Assembly (NCBI GenBank): GCA_035470785.1 | Contig: DATIQN010000064.1 | Coordinates: 72,066-136,065, forward strand | From: Croceibacterium_B sp035470785 | GTDB taxonomy: Bacteria; Pseudomonadota; Alphaproteobacteria; Sphingomonadales; Sphingomonadaceae | Length of the DNA stretch: 64,000 nt | Direction: 5' to 3' | Part shown: piece after piece, positions 8,914 to 16,346 of the stretch | Position numbering within the stretch: position 1 is the first letter of the stretch | Layout of the letters: each line of letters begins with the position of its first letter | Translations under genes and position numbers: made by a program | Notes under the pieces: generated by a model | Seen by the model: the letters and a program-made list of their open reading frames with translations, nothing else | Told to the model about the DNA's origin: nothing | The model's database searches: none

Positions 8914-9512
8914 CCCTGTTCGTCCTCCTGACTGTTGCCTAGGCTGCGGGCGAGCGATTCGAGCACCGTGCGCAGCTCCGGATCACCGATATCGCGCAAG
9001 CTATCGCCGAGTTCCATCGGGATCGGCTTGAGCGAAGGCGGCGCCTTGGGGCGTTGATCAGCACGCGGCGGCTTAACCTCGCCTTGCCGCATCTTCACTC
9101 GCGCCACCGCCTTGTAGCCGAAAAAGCGGTTCACCCGCTCCATGATCTCCGGAATTACGTGCTGGATCAGCGGCGCGTGCGCCGGCAGCACGACCAGCTG
9201 GAGGATGCCGTTGCTCTTCTCGCCCGGCGGGAAGCGGATCGACTCGGGCATGCATACCTGGGCGTGGTGCTCGCCGACGATTTCGGGCCAGCGGGTGACG
9301 ACCGAGCTCTGTACGAAACCGAAGCGACGGAAGGCGGCGCGGCCGATCTGCGGCATCAGGTCGGCGATCGGCTTGGCAGGGCCGCCGCGGGGGCGCGAAT
9401 ATTCCCGGCCTGCTGCGCTGCTGCTTGAGGCCTTGGGAGCCTTGGGCTTCTTCTCGCTCGCCGGCTTGGGCGCAGGCTTGGGTTCGTCCCTTTCCATGAT
9501 TGCCGGCGCCAT
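8910..9512 (-). CDS. DUF721 (DciA-like) protein
   Basis: A 200-residue protein with a Lys/Pro/Ala-rich N-terminal tail (about 1-45) and a DUF721 domain around 50-135 (VVTRWPEIVGEHHAQVCMPES). DUF721 proteins include DciA, the replicative helicase loader/operator in bacteria that lack DnaC. This position next to mutY and Dsb-like genes is typical of alphaproteobacterial DUF721. The C-terminal tail (DPELRTVLESLARSL) is also family-like. The start is either ATG 9512 or ATG 9497; neither has a strong ribosome binding site. It is divergent from mutY with only about 15 nt between starts, so promoters must lie in overlapping coding or 5' regions. DciA function is inferred. Confidence 0.85.
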   Translation of the reverse strand: MAPAIMERDEPKPAPKPASEKKPKAPKASSSSAAGREYSRPRGGPAKPIADLMPQIGRAAFRRFGFVQSSVVTRWPEIVGEHHAQVCMPESIRFPPGEKSNGILQLVVLPAHAPLIQHVIPEIMERVNRFFGYKAVARVKMRQGEVKPPRADQRPKAPPSLKPIPMELGDSLRDIGDPELRTVLESLARSLGNSQEDEQG

Positions 9513-9526
9513 GCCATAGCCAGCGG

Positions 9527-10573
9527 GTGACCGCCAGCCATGCCATCTCCGACACCTTGCTCGAATGGTACGACCGAAACGCGCGGGCGTTGCCGTGGCG
9601 CGTGCCGCCCGGCGCCGGCGACATCGGCAGCGCGACTGATCCCTACCGCGTGTGGCTGTCGGAGATCATGCTCCAGCAAACGACGACCGCGCACGCTGCG
9701 CCCTACTTCACCGCGTTCCTCGAACGCTGGCCGACGGTCGAGGCGCTCGCCGCTGCACCGGAGGAAGACGTCATGGCGGCGTGGGCCGGACTCGGCTATT
9801 ACTCTCGCGCTCGCAACCTGATCGCCTGCGCACAGGCGGTGGCCGAACTGGGCGGGTTCCCAGACAATGAGGCCGAGCTGCGCAAGCTGCCGGGACTCGG
9901 CGCCTATACCGCGGCGGCGGTGGCGGCGATCGCGTTCGGCAAGCGCGCGGTGGTGATCGACGCCAACGTCGAGCGCGTCGTCGCGCGGCTGTTCTCGATC
10001 GGGGAACCGCTGCCGGGCGCCAAGGCCGCGATCCGCGAAGCGACCGAGGCAATCACCCCGCACCAGCGCGGCGGGGACTTTGCACAAGCCATGATGGACC
10101 TCGGAGCGACGATTTGCACTGCGCGCAATCCCAAGTGCCTGCTGTGCCCGCTCGCGACCGATTGCACCGGCCGCGTGCAGGGCGACCCTACGCGCTATCC
10201 CGTCAAGGCGGCCAAGCGCGCCCGGCCGAGCCGCGTCGGCACCGCCTTCTGGATCGAGCGCGACGGCAAGGTCTGGCTAGTCCGGCGCCCGGGAAAGGGC
10301 ATGCTCGGCGGGATGCGGGCGCTGCCTGACGACGGCTGGAGCTCCCGCGCCGACGGCTCGGGCGACGCCCCGCTTCCCGGCGGCTGGCGCGCGGGTGGGC
10401 TGGTCCGCCACGGCTTCACCCACTTCGACCTCGAGCTGGGCTTGGCGATTTATGCCGGCGACCAATGGGGCAAGCTGGCGGGCGAGGGTGAATGGTGGCC
10501 GGTCAGCGGCATCGAGGCCGCCGGCTTGCCGACGCTGTTCGCCAAGGCCGCGCGGCTGGCCTCGGCGAACTAG
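9527..10573 (+). CDS. mutY: A/G-specific adenine glycosylase MutY
   Basis: Removes adenine mispaired with 8-oxoguanine in base excision repair. With GTG 9527 as start the protein has 348 residues (a TTG 27 nt upstream is possible). The catalytic Glu is at 46 (SEIMLQQT) and the helix-hairpin-helix LPGLGAYTAAA begins at 121. The catalytic Asp is at 145 (VIDANVERV), and the [4Fe-4S] cysteines are at 197, 204, 207 and 213 in C-x6-C-x2-C-x5-C spacing. The C-terminal third is the MutT-like domain that reads 8-oxoG. All signature residues are intact. It is divergent from the dciA-like gene and convergent with the outer-membrane protein gene. Confidence 0.97.
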   Translation: MTASHAISDTLLEWYDRNARALPWRVPPGAGDIGSATDPYRVWLSEIMLQQTTTAHAAPYFTAFLERWPTVEALAAAPEEDVMAAWAGLGYYSRARNLIACAQAVAELGGFPDNEAELRKLPGLGAYTAAAVAAIAFGKRAVVIDANVERVVARLFSIGEPLPGAKAAIREATEAITPHQRGGDFAQAMMDLGATICTARNPKCLLCPLATDCTGRVQGDPTRYPVKAAKRARPSRVGTAFWIERDGKVWLVRRPGKGMLGGMRALPDDGWSSRADGSGDAPLPGGWRAGGLVRHGFTHFDLELGLAIYAGDQWGKLAGEGEWWPVSGIEAAGLPTLFAKAARLASAN

Positions 10574-10575
10574 AA

Positions 10576-10601
10576 GGGGCCATCCTTAGCGGAGCCGCCC
10601 C
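10576..10601. terminator. Possible hairpin between mutY and the convergent OMP gene
   Basis: GGGGC (10576-10580) and GCCCC (10597-10601), extended by one flanking A-T pair, can pair across a 16-nt loop just after the mutY stop. There is no T-run, so termination is only suggested by the convergent gene layout. Confidence 0.3.
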
Positions 10602-10628
10602 TAGTCGATCGGTGCCCTTGCTCGCGCG

Positions 10629-11234
10629 TCAGAAATGCACGCCCACCCCGGCCACAACCTGATCGGTGTCCACATCGCCGTAGGTTCCGGAATTGACGTC
10701 TTTGTAGCGCGAACGGCGGTACTCGACCTTGCCTTCAAGCGGCCCCGGAAGCTTCACCTGCAGTCCGCCGCCGAAGCGCACGCCGCTGGTGTTGTCCTTG
10801 AGCTCGCTGAGAGAGCCGGACGAGGTGAAGGCGCGGGTGTTGAGCGAGGTGTAGCCGACCTTGCCAAAGGCAGCGATGCCCGGCGTCACCGCCACGCCGG
10901 CGCGAGCGCCCACGTAGTACTGCCCGTTGGCCTTCAGGCTGTCGTAGGCGTTTGCCGCGCTGCCGGGGAACTTGGTCGAACCGCCGCTGGTCGACACTTC
11001 CCCCTCGACGCCGACGAACGCGCTGCCCAGGCCAAAATCGTAGCCCGCATCGATGCCGTAAACCGCGGAATCAGCCTTGGCGCTTGCCGTCCCGTCGGCC
11101 GATTTCACATGGAGACCTTGGTAACCCGCCAGAGCCCCGACATAAAAGCCGCTGGTCGAGCCACCACCCTGAGCCATCGCGGGCGCGGCGGTGAGGCCGG
11201 CAGCCACGGCTGCCAGTGCGAGAATACTTCTCAT
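10629..11234 (-). CDS. Small outer-membrane beta-barrel protein (OmpW/Opa-like porin family)
   Basis: A 201-residue exported protein with signal peptide MRSILALAAVAAGLTAAPAMA. It then has alternating amphipathic strands with glycine and aromatic girdles (GFYVGALAGYQG, YYVGARAGVAV, VVAGVGVHF), ending in phenylalanine as OMP beta-signals do. The size fits an 8-stranded barrel of the Opa/OmpA-like outer membrane protein superfamily. ATG 11234 is chosen because AAAGGAA lies 5 nt upstream and the signal peptide begins there. No peptidoglycan-binding domain is present. The role (permeability or adhesion) is not predictable. Confidence 0.88.
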   Translation of the reverse strand: MRSILALAAVAAGLTAAPAMAQGGGSTSGFYVGALAGYQGLHVKSADGTASAKADSAVYGIDAGYDFGLGSAFVGVEGEVSTSGGSTKFPGSAANAYDSLKANGQYYVGARAGVAVTPGIAAFGKVGYTSLNTRAFTSSGSLSELKDNTSGVRFGGGLQVKLPGPLEGKVEYRRSRYKDVNSGTYGDVDTDQVVAGVGVHF

Positions 11235-11406
11235 AACGATTCCTTTCACATCCGGCTGATTGCGCACGCGGCCTGTTCCGGCGCGCAAGCTTGCGGGCAC
11301 ATGAACCGGCGGATGGCATGAGGGATCGACGCGACGGGCCGCACCGGCGCTCGGGCCGAGCGGTCGGTTGGCTCATTCCGCCAGGCGGCGAGCCTGGCCT
11401 GACGGT

Positions 11407-11709
11407 TTAGCGGTCCGAGGAAACGCTCGCTGCCTGCGAAGGAGGCGCGCTCGCGAGCCAGTTCCAGATCGCCGCAAACACCCAGCCGAAGACAAGGCCC
11501 ACAGCGAATGTCAGCGCGACCAGCGCCGCGGCGGTTCCGACGGCGAAGGGCGCGAGCTCGTACTGCAGCTGAATGAAGTGCAACCAAAGCACGAAATCCA
11601 TGAACGGCTTCGCCCAGCCGGCGGCCACGAGGGTAACCCACACTAGGTGCCACAGCGCTATCACGACACCCACCGAAATGCCGGCCTTCAAGGGGTTGAT
11701 ACGCCGCAT
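11407..11709 (-). CDS. Small conserved inner-membrane protein, function unknown
   Basis: A 100-residue protein beginning MRRINPLKAG with a strong AGGAGG site 5 nt upstream of ATG 11709. Two clear membrane segments are visible (about 9-30, VGVVIALWHLVWVTLVAAG, and about 57-82, AALVALTFAVGLVFGWVF), with a short loop containing FVLWLHFIQ. The C-terminus is polar. Proteins of this shape occur as hypothetical genes in sphingomonads and rhizobia; I do not know a function. It lies 66 nt downstream of a PAS-only protein on the same strand. The reading frame is convincing because of the ribosome binding site and consistent hydrophobic pattern. Confidence 0.72.
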   Translation of the reverse strand: MRRINPLKAGISVGVVIALWHLVWVTLVAAGWAKPFMDFVLWLHFIQLQYELAPFAVGTAAALVALTFAVGLVFGWVFAAIWNWLASAPPSQAASVSSDR

Positions 11710-11775
11710 ACGATCCTCCTCAGGGTGATGAGCGCCGACCCTCACATGGCGTTGGTTCATCAGCATTTGGTAATT

Positions 11776-12429
11776 CTACCGGTGGGCGCCCTCGCCGGGC
11801 CCGCGGCCCCGCCGACCCGCCTGTGCTGCTACCGGCACCATCGTCGAAGTCACGTCCTCGACCTGGTGTAGCAAGTAGACGAGCTCGCCCTGCTCGTTGA
11901 AAATCGGCGTGTTGACCGGCTGCCAATAGCGCACCTCGAAGCCGCCGTTGCCATCAGCGATGTCGTAGCGCTGCACCGCCATGGTGTGCGGCTTACCTGT
12001 CTCCGCGGCCGTACGCAGCGAGGTGTAGAGGTTGGCGACACCGTCTGCGTCGGGTTCGTCCGGATTGTCCGGGAATACTTCGAACAGCTTCTTGCCGCCG
12101 ACTTTCGCCGTGCCGGTCATCGTTGCCCTGGCGTATGCCTCGTTCATATCGAGAATCCGCAGGCCGCTACCCGGATCGAGCAGCAGTGACGGCGTTTGTT
12201 CCTTCTCGACGATCTTGTGAAACTCCGCCGTCCGGTCGGGGCCGTCGAACGGCCGTTCAGCGGGCGTATCGAAGCGGTAAGTGCCCGACCTGTCCGCTTC
12301 GATCACCGCCAACTGGCGCCGCCATTCGCTCAGCTTGCCGGCAAAATATTCGCGCTCGTGCTCGGTCTCGGCCCGCGCGAGCCGTTCCTCGTAGCGCTCG
12401 ATGTTGTGACGCAAGATGAAGCGTTCCAT
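11776..12429 (-). CDS. Stand-alone PAS-domain protein
   Basis: A 217-residue soluble protein. Residues 1-48 form a charged helix (RHNIERYEERLARAETEHER). A linker follows, then a PAS fold from about 68 to 200 (LLLDPGSGLRILDMNEAYARAT, VRYWQPVNTPIFNEQGELVYLL, then HQVEDVTS). PAS domains bind small ligands or cofactors and mediate signalling contacts. There is no kinase, GGDEF, EAL or DNA-binding domain, so it must act on a partner. Start ATG 12429 has GGAGG 8 nt upstream. An AT-rich stretch at about 12505-12560 upstream may hold its promoter. The last residues (AGRRGRGPGEGAHR) are low-complexity and polar. Confidence 0.8.
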   Translation of the reverse strand: MERFILRHNIERYEERLARAETEHEREYFAGKLSEWRRQLAVIEADRSGTYRFDTPAERPFDGPDRTAEFHKIVEKEQTPSLLLDPGSGLRILDMNEAYARATMTGTAKVGGKKLFEVFPDNPDEPDADGVANLYTSLRTAAETGKPHTMAVQRYDIADGNGGFEVRYWQPVNTPIFNEQGELVYLLHQVEDVTSTMVPVAAQAGRRGRGPGEGAHR

Positions 12430-12594
12430 GGGCCGAGCCTCCGGGCCGTCCTCCCGTGACCGTCGCCGTAATCGAGCATTCGTTCGATCCGAGCCAGAGC
12501 GCGAGTCAAGAAAAGCTTAACATATATTGTGAAAAATAGACAGATCTTTTTAGGTTGTACAAAGGCGAAGGCCCGACAGGACACCGCCGTAACG
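12430..12594. promoter_or_regulatory. AT-rich upstream region of the PAS gene
   Basis: The stretch 12505-12560 is strongly AT-rich against a GC-rich background (contains aagcttaacatatattg). On the minus strand TTGTAC and TATTTT stand 18 nt apart, which could be a sigma-70-like promoter reading toward the PAS gene. This is a visual match only. Confidence 0.3.
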
Positions 12595-12816
12595 CTAGAA
12601 GATTCCCCCACCGAGCATCAGCCGGATCGTCGCGATAGCGAACACCACCAGGCAGAAATTGCGCCCGCCGTTGCTGCGCGAGAGCGCGCCGATGCCCGTG
12701 CCGACGACAGCGATCGGCAGCACGAACCAGTTGGCCCAGCCGAGGAACGGGAGCGACGACGGGATCGCCAGCAGCAGCCCGACGAGGCCGATCAAGATCG
12801 AGATCACATTGAACAT
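12595..12816 (-). CDS. Small two-helix membrane protein, function unknown
   Basis: A 73-residue protein starting MFNVISILIGLVGLL. It has hydrophobic segments at about 2-20, 26-45 and 55-70 (NFCLVVFAIATIRLMLGGG), separated by short turns with Gly and Pro (PSSLPFLGWANW). Similar short proteins are annotated as hypothetical in sphingomonads. I chose ATG 12816 because it opens directly into the first helix, whereas upstream in-frame starts add a mixed polar segment; the ribosome binding site is weak. No function can be assigned. It is transcribed away from the divergent serine hydrolase gene. Confidence 0.6.
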   Translation of the reverse strand: MFNVISILIGLVGLLLAIPSSLPFLGWANWFVLPIAVVGTGIGALSRSNGGRNFCLVVFAIATIRLMLGGGIF

Positions 12817-13043
12817 GTGTATTATCTTGGCGGCACACTCGCGGTCTGCAAGGGCCAGAAACAACTTTCCTACATGGCCCGGACTCAGCAAGGTGCCGCG
12901 ATGAGCGAATCCAACAGATCATGCGCCACGGTCCGGCTGACCCCGATGCGGTGCATTTAGGAAATTTCATTGCGTGACCGCGAAAGAACATTTTATTTTG
13001 TCGCGCGGGCAGATGTGTCGCCCTCGGTAGGATTTTCAAACCC

Positions 13044-14369
13044 ATGAAGCCGAACGACCTGAGCCTGAACCTCTCTCGCCGCCAGTGGCTGGGCGGGGCC
13101 GCGGCAGCCGGTGCCGCCGGCGCGCTCGGCGGCTTTCCGGCGCTGGCACAGTCGGGGTTCGCCTGGCCCAACGTGACCAAGTTGCTCGACAGCGACGTCC
13201 AGGGCCGCAAGGTCGCCAACATGGTCGCTGCGCTCGCCTTTCGGCGCGACGAACCGGTGTTCATCGCCCGCGGTGTCGATACTTTCGCCAAGCCGCGCCT
13301 GTCGGATGCCGACAGCATCTACCGCATCTATTCGATGACCAAGCCGATCACCGGCATGGCGGCGATGATGCTGATCGACGAGGGCAAGCTCGGCCTCGAC
13401 CAGCCGCTTTACGAGATCCTCCCAGCCTTCAAGACCATGCAGGTGCAGAAGGTTTATGATGGCCCGATCACCGCCGACAACCTCGAGCCGGCGGTTCGCC
13501 CGATCACCATCCGCATGCTTCTCACCCACACCTCAGGGCTCGGCTACGGCATCGTCCAGCAAGGCCCGATCGTGAAGGCCTATCAGGCGCGCGGCGTGGT
13601 GCCGGGTCTGGTCACCCGGCTGCAGGAGCTGCCGGTGTTTCGCGGCACCGCGGTGCCGAGTCTCAAGCTCTTCGCCGACCGGCTCGCCGAGTTCCCGCTG
13701 GTCTACCAGCCGGGCACGCGCTGGAGCTATTCGATGGGCGCCGACCTGGTGGGCCGGGTGATCGAGGTCGTCTCCGGCCAGACGTTCGACAATTTCCTGC
13801 AGCACCGCTTCTTCGATCCGCTGGGAATGAAGGACACCCACTTCCAGGTGCCCCGCAACGACGCTGAGCGGATGACCACCAGCTATTACCTGGTGGACGG
13901 CACGCTGCTGCCGATCGACCTCGGCAGCGATTCGGTATTCATGGACCCGCCGCCCTTTCCGTTCGGCGGCTCGGGCCTCGCCAGCACGCCGCGCGATTAC
14001 GACAAGTTTCTGCACATGCTTGCGGGCCATGGCTCGTTTGGCGGCCAGGAAGTGATGAGCGAAGCGGCGGTGGCGATGGGCACGTCGAACCTGCTGCCCG
14101 ACACAGTGCAGCCCGATCCCAACCCCAAGGGCCTCGGGCTTGACCTGTCGAAATACGGCTTCGGGGCGTTCGGACGGGTCGGCAAGGGATCGCAGGCGAG
14201 CATCTACGGCTGGGCGGGGGCGGCGGGCACGATCGGCTTTGTAGACATGCGGACCGGGCTGCGCGCCGGGCTCTATACACAGTACATGCCGTCGGAAGCC
14301 TATCCGCTGATCGACGACTTCCCCGCCGCCATCCGCGCAGACATCGCGCAATTACTCGGCGGCGCGTGA
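13044..14369 (+). CDS. Serine hydrolase of the class C beta-lactamase family
   Basis: A 441-residue exported serine hydrolase. It has a twin-arginine-like signal (SRRQWLGG at 11-18, then an Ala-rich core ending near ALA at 33-35), so it is probably exported folded. The nucleophile motif SMTK (S-x-x-K) is at 97-100. The usual Tyr motif appears as YSM in RWSYSMGADLVG, with Met in place of the common Asn, as in some family VIII esterases. It is more likely an esterase or peptidase than a true beta-lactamase. Its stop overlaps the GTG start of nudC by 4 nt (GTGA), so the two are translationally coupled. Substrate unknown. Confidence 0.88.
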   Translation: MKPNDLSLNLSRRQWLGGAAAAGAAGALGGFPALAQSGFAWPNVTKLLDSDVQGRKVANMVAALAFRRDEPVFIARGVDTFAKPRLSDADSIYRIYSMTKPITGMAAMMLIDEGKLGLDQPLYEILPAFKTMQVQKVYDGPITADNLEPAVRPITIRMLLTHTSGLGYGIVQQGPIVKAYQARGVVPGLVTRLQELPVFRGTAVPSLKLFADRLAEFPLVYQPGTRWSYSMGADLVGRVIEVVSGQTFDNFLQHRFFDPLGMKDTHFQVPRNDAERMTTSYYLVDGTLLPIDLGSDSVFMDPPPFPFGGSGLASTPRDYDKFLHMLAGHGSFGGQEVMSEAAVAMGTSNLLPDTVQPDPNPKGLGLDLSKYGFGAFGRVGKGSQASIYGWAGAAGTIGFVDMRTGLRAGLYTQYMPSEAYPLIDDFPAAIRADIAQLLGGA

Positions 14370-15250
14370 ACCGCACGCCCGCCTTTGCCGGTCACAAGCT
14401 CGACCGCGCCGATCAGATCCGCGGCGATCCCGTGCGGCTGGCGGAGCTTGCGCACAGCGACGCCAGGCTGCTCCACCTCGAAGGCCTGATCCCGCGGCTG
14501 GGCGAGGACGGCCGGCTGCGCTGGGGCCGCCTCGCCGATGCCCCCGAAGGGGCCGATGTCGTCTTCCTCGGCCTGCTCGAGGGCGAGCCGCTGTTCGCTG
14601 CCGTACCGAGCGAAGGCGACCCCGATCCGGCCTACACCCGGCGCGAGACCTGGGCCGCACTCGGCGTGCTCCCGCCAGACGAACTCGCGCTTTACGGCGG
14701 CGCGCGCAGCGTGCTCGACTGGCACGCGCGGCACCGCTTCTGCCCCAAGTGCGGCGGCGAGACCGTGCTCGCCAAGGGCGGCTGGCAGCGCGATTGCGTG
14801 TCTTGCGGCGCACCGCATTTCCCGCGCACCGACCCGGTGACGATCATGATCGTCGAACACCAGGACCGCCTGCTGCTCGGCCGCAACGCGCGCTTTCCCG
14901 GGCGCAGCTATTCGGCGCTCGCGGGGTTCATCGAACCGGGCGAGACGATCGAGGAAGCGGTCGCCCGCGAAGTGTTCGAGGAAGCCGGCGTGCGCGCGCG
15001 CGACGTCAGCTACATCGCCAGCCAGCCGTGGCCGTTCCCCTCGCAGCTGATGATCGCCTGCCATGCGCATACGGACGACGACGCGATCACGATCGACCGC
15101 ACAGAGCTCGACGACGCGCGCTGGTTTACTCGAGAGGAAATTGCCGAAGCGCTCGAGAAAGGGCAGGATGCCGTGAGCTTCGTGCCGCCCCCGCCGCAGG
15201 CGGTCGCGCACCACATGCTCCGCTGGTGGCTGGAGAGAGACGATGGATAA
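14366..15250 (+). CDS. nudC: NAD(+)/NADH diphosphatase NudC
   Basis: A Nudix hydrolase of 294 residues that cleaves NAD(H) to NMN(H) and AMP and can remove NAD caps from RNA. The zinc ribbon cysteines are at 126, 129, 144 and 147. The Nudix box GFIEPGETIEEAVAREVF continues to EEAGV at 205-209 with all key Glu residues. The family-specific array after it reads SQPWPFPSQ (219-227), where the usual pattern is SQPWPFPxS, so the last serine is displaced by one. The GTG start sits within the upstream stop (GTGA), and the next gene starts 8 nt before this one ends, giving a tightly overlapped three-gene operon. Confidence 0.95.
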   Translation: MNRTPAFAGHKLDRADQIRGDPVRLAELAHSDARLLHLEGLIPRLGEDGRLRWGRLADAPEGADVVFLGLLEGEPLFAAVPSEGDPDPAYTRRETWAALGVLPPDELALYGGARSVLDWHARHRFCPKCGGETVLAKGGWQRDCVSCGAPHFPRTDPVTIMIVEHQDRLLLGRNARFPGRSYSALAGFIEPGETIEEAVAREVFEEAGVRARDVSYIASQPWPFPSQLMIACHAHTDDDAITIDRTELDDARWFTREEIAEALEKGQDAVSFVPPPPQAVAHHMLRWWLERDDG

Positions 15251-15926
15251 GCCCGCAGTCGATGTGCAGATCTGGTCCGACGTGATGTGCCCGTGGTGCG
15301 CGGTCGGCTACGCGCAGTTCGCCAAAGCGCTCAAGGAGATCGGCGGCGAAATTGAGGTGACCACGCGCTGGATGCCGTTCGAGCTCAATCCCGACCTTCC
15401 GCCTGAGGGCAAGGATCAGCAGAAGCACCTCGCCGAGGTCTACCGTCGCTCGCCTGAAGAGGTCGCCGCAATGCGCGCGCAAATGCAGCAGCGGGCCGGC
15501 AGAGCCGGCTTCTCGATGGACTGGAGCGGCGAGGGCGAGGAGCCGGCGGTGTGGATGTGGAACACATTCGAGGCGCACAAGCTGCTGCGCTGGGCGCTCG
15601 CGGTCCACGGGTCCGAGGCGCAGAGCCGGCTTAGCGAGGCGCTGTTCCGCGCGCACTTCCAGCAACGCCGCCGCATCGGTGAGCGCGAAGTGTTGTTCGA
15701 TATTGCCGAGGAGCAAGGCTTCGATCGAACCGAGGCCGCCGCCGCGCTCGACGAGGAGGCGCTGAACATCGCCACGCGGATGGAGGAGAAGCGCGGGCTC
15801 GAGATGGGGATCAACTCGGTGCCCAGCTTCATCGTCAACGGCCGTTACCTTATCCCCGGCGCGCAAGAGCCCGAGGTCTACGCGGCGACACTGCGCAAGG
15901 TAGCGGCGATGGCGAAGGTGCAATGA
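15243..15926 (+). CDS. FrnE-like DsbA-family oxidoreductase
   Basis: A 227-residue cytoplasmic member of the DsbA/2-hydroxychromene isomerase fold. The active site CPWC is at 16-19 (DVMCPWCAVG). The conserved FELNP element follows at about 45-49, and the cis-Pro loop SVPSFIVNG lies near 190. There is no signal peptide, as in FrnE and polyketide-linked relatives. It probably performs thiol-disulfide exchange or isomerisation in the cytoplasm. It overlaps nudC by 8 nt and is the last gene of the operon. It is convergent with the DUF1489 gene, with about 20 nt between them. Confidence 0.9.
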   Translation: MDKPAVDVQIWSDVMCPWCAVGYAQFAKALKEIGGEIEVTTRWMPFELNPDLPPEGKDQQKHLAEVYRRSPEEVAAMRAQMQQRAGRAGFSMDWSGEGEEPAVWMWNTFEAHKLLRWALAVHGSEAQSRLSEALFRAHFQQRRRIGEREVLFDIAEEQGFDRTEAAAALDEEALNIATRMEEKRGLEMGINSVPSFIVNGRYLIPGAQEPEVYAATLRKVAAMAKVQ

Positions 15927-15947
15927 CGTTGAAGTGAGCTAATCGAG

Positions 15948-16340
15948 CTAATCGAGCCCCAGTGCGGCCAGCTTGCGGATCAATTTGCCGGGTAGCGCAT
16001 CGCCCGCTTCCTCGCCCTCGGCGAGATCCGGTGGAGCGAGCTTGTCGGTGAGATAGCGCCAGCCCTGGTGCGCGCGCTTCGCCTTCGGATGGACCAGAAT
16101 CAGCTTGCCCCGCAAGCGGATGGTCCAGCGACCATCGGGGCGCTGCTCGAAACCGAGGATCTCGCATCGCGCGACGATCGCGTGGGCCATGATCCAGTAC
16201 AGCGACCCGCCGATCATCTCAGCGTACCGCTTTGGCAGGTAGCGCGTGGTCATCAGCGCTTCCTCGTCGGCCTCGACCCATTCCCTAAGCACCTCGATAG
16301 TCTTCGAGGTGTAGGCGATCTTGGTCATGTGGAGTGGCAT
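15948..16340 (-). CDS. DUF1489 family protein
   Basis: A 130-residue soluble protein of a family found almost only in alphaproteobacteria. Typical features are the N-terminus MPLHM-K, the EVLREWVE segment, and GGSLYWIMAHAIVARCEILG at about 44-63 followed by IRLRGKLILVHPKAKRAHQGWRYL. Function is not known in the family. ATG 16340 gives the family-like start, though ATG 16328 is also in frame. It lies 6 nt downstream of mgtE and is probably co-transcribed with it. The end is marked by a 9-nt tandem duplication that repeats the last codons and the stop. Confidence 0.85.
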   Translation of the reverse strand: MPLHMTKIAYTSKTIEVLREWVEADEEALMTTRYLPKRYAEMIGGSLYWIMAHAIVARCEILGFEQRPDGRWTIRLRGKLILVHPKAKRAHQGWRYLTDKLAPPDLAEGEEAGDALPGKLIRKLAALGLD

Positions 16341-16346
16341 GGGCGA

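Noticed and set aside
12959..13043. EcfG-type stress promoter (GGAAC..GTT) before the serine hydrolase
   Set aside because: Only GGAAAT is present, with no matching -10-like GTT at the right distance.
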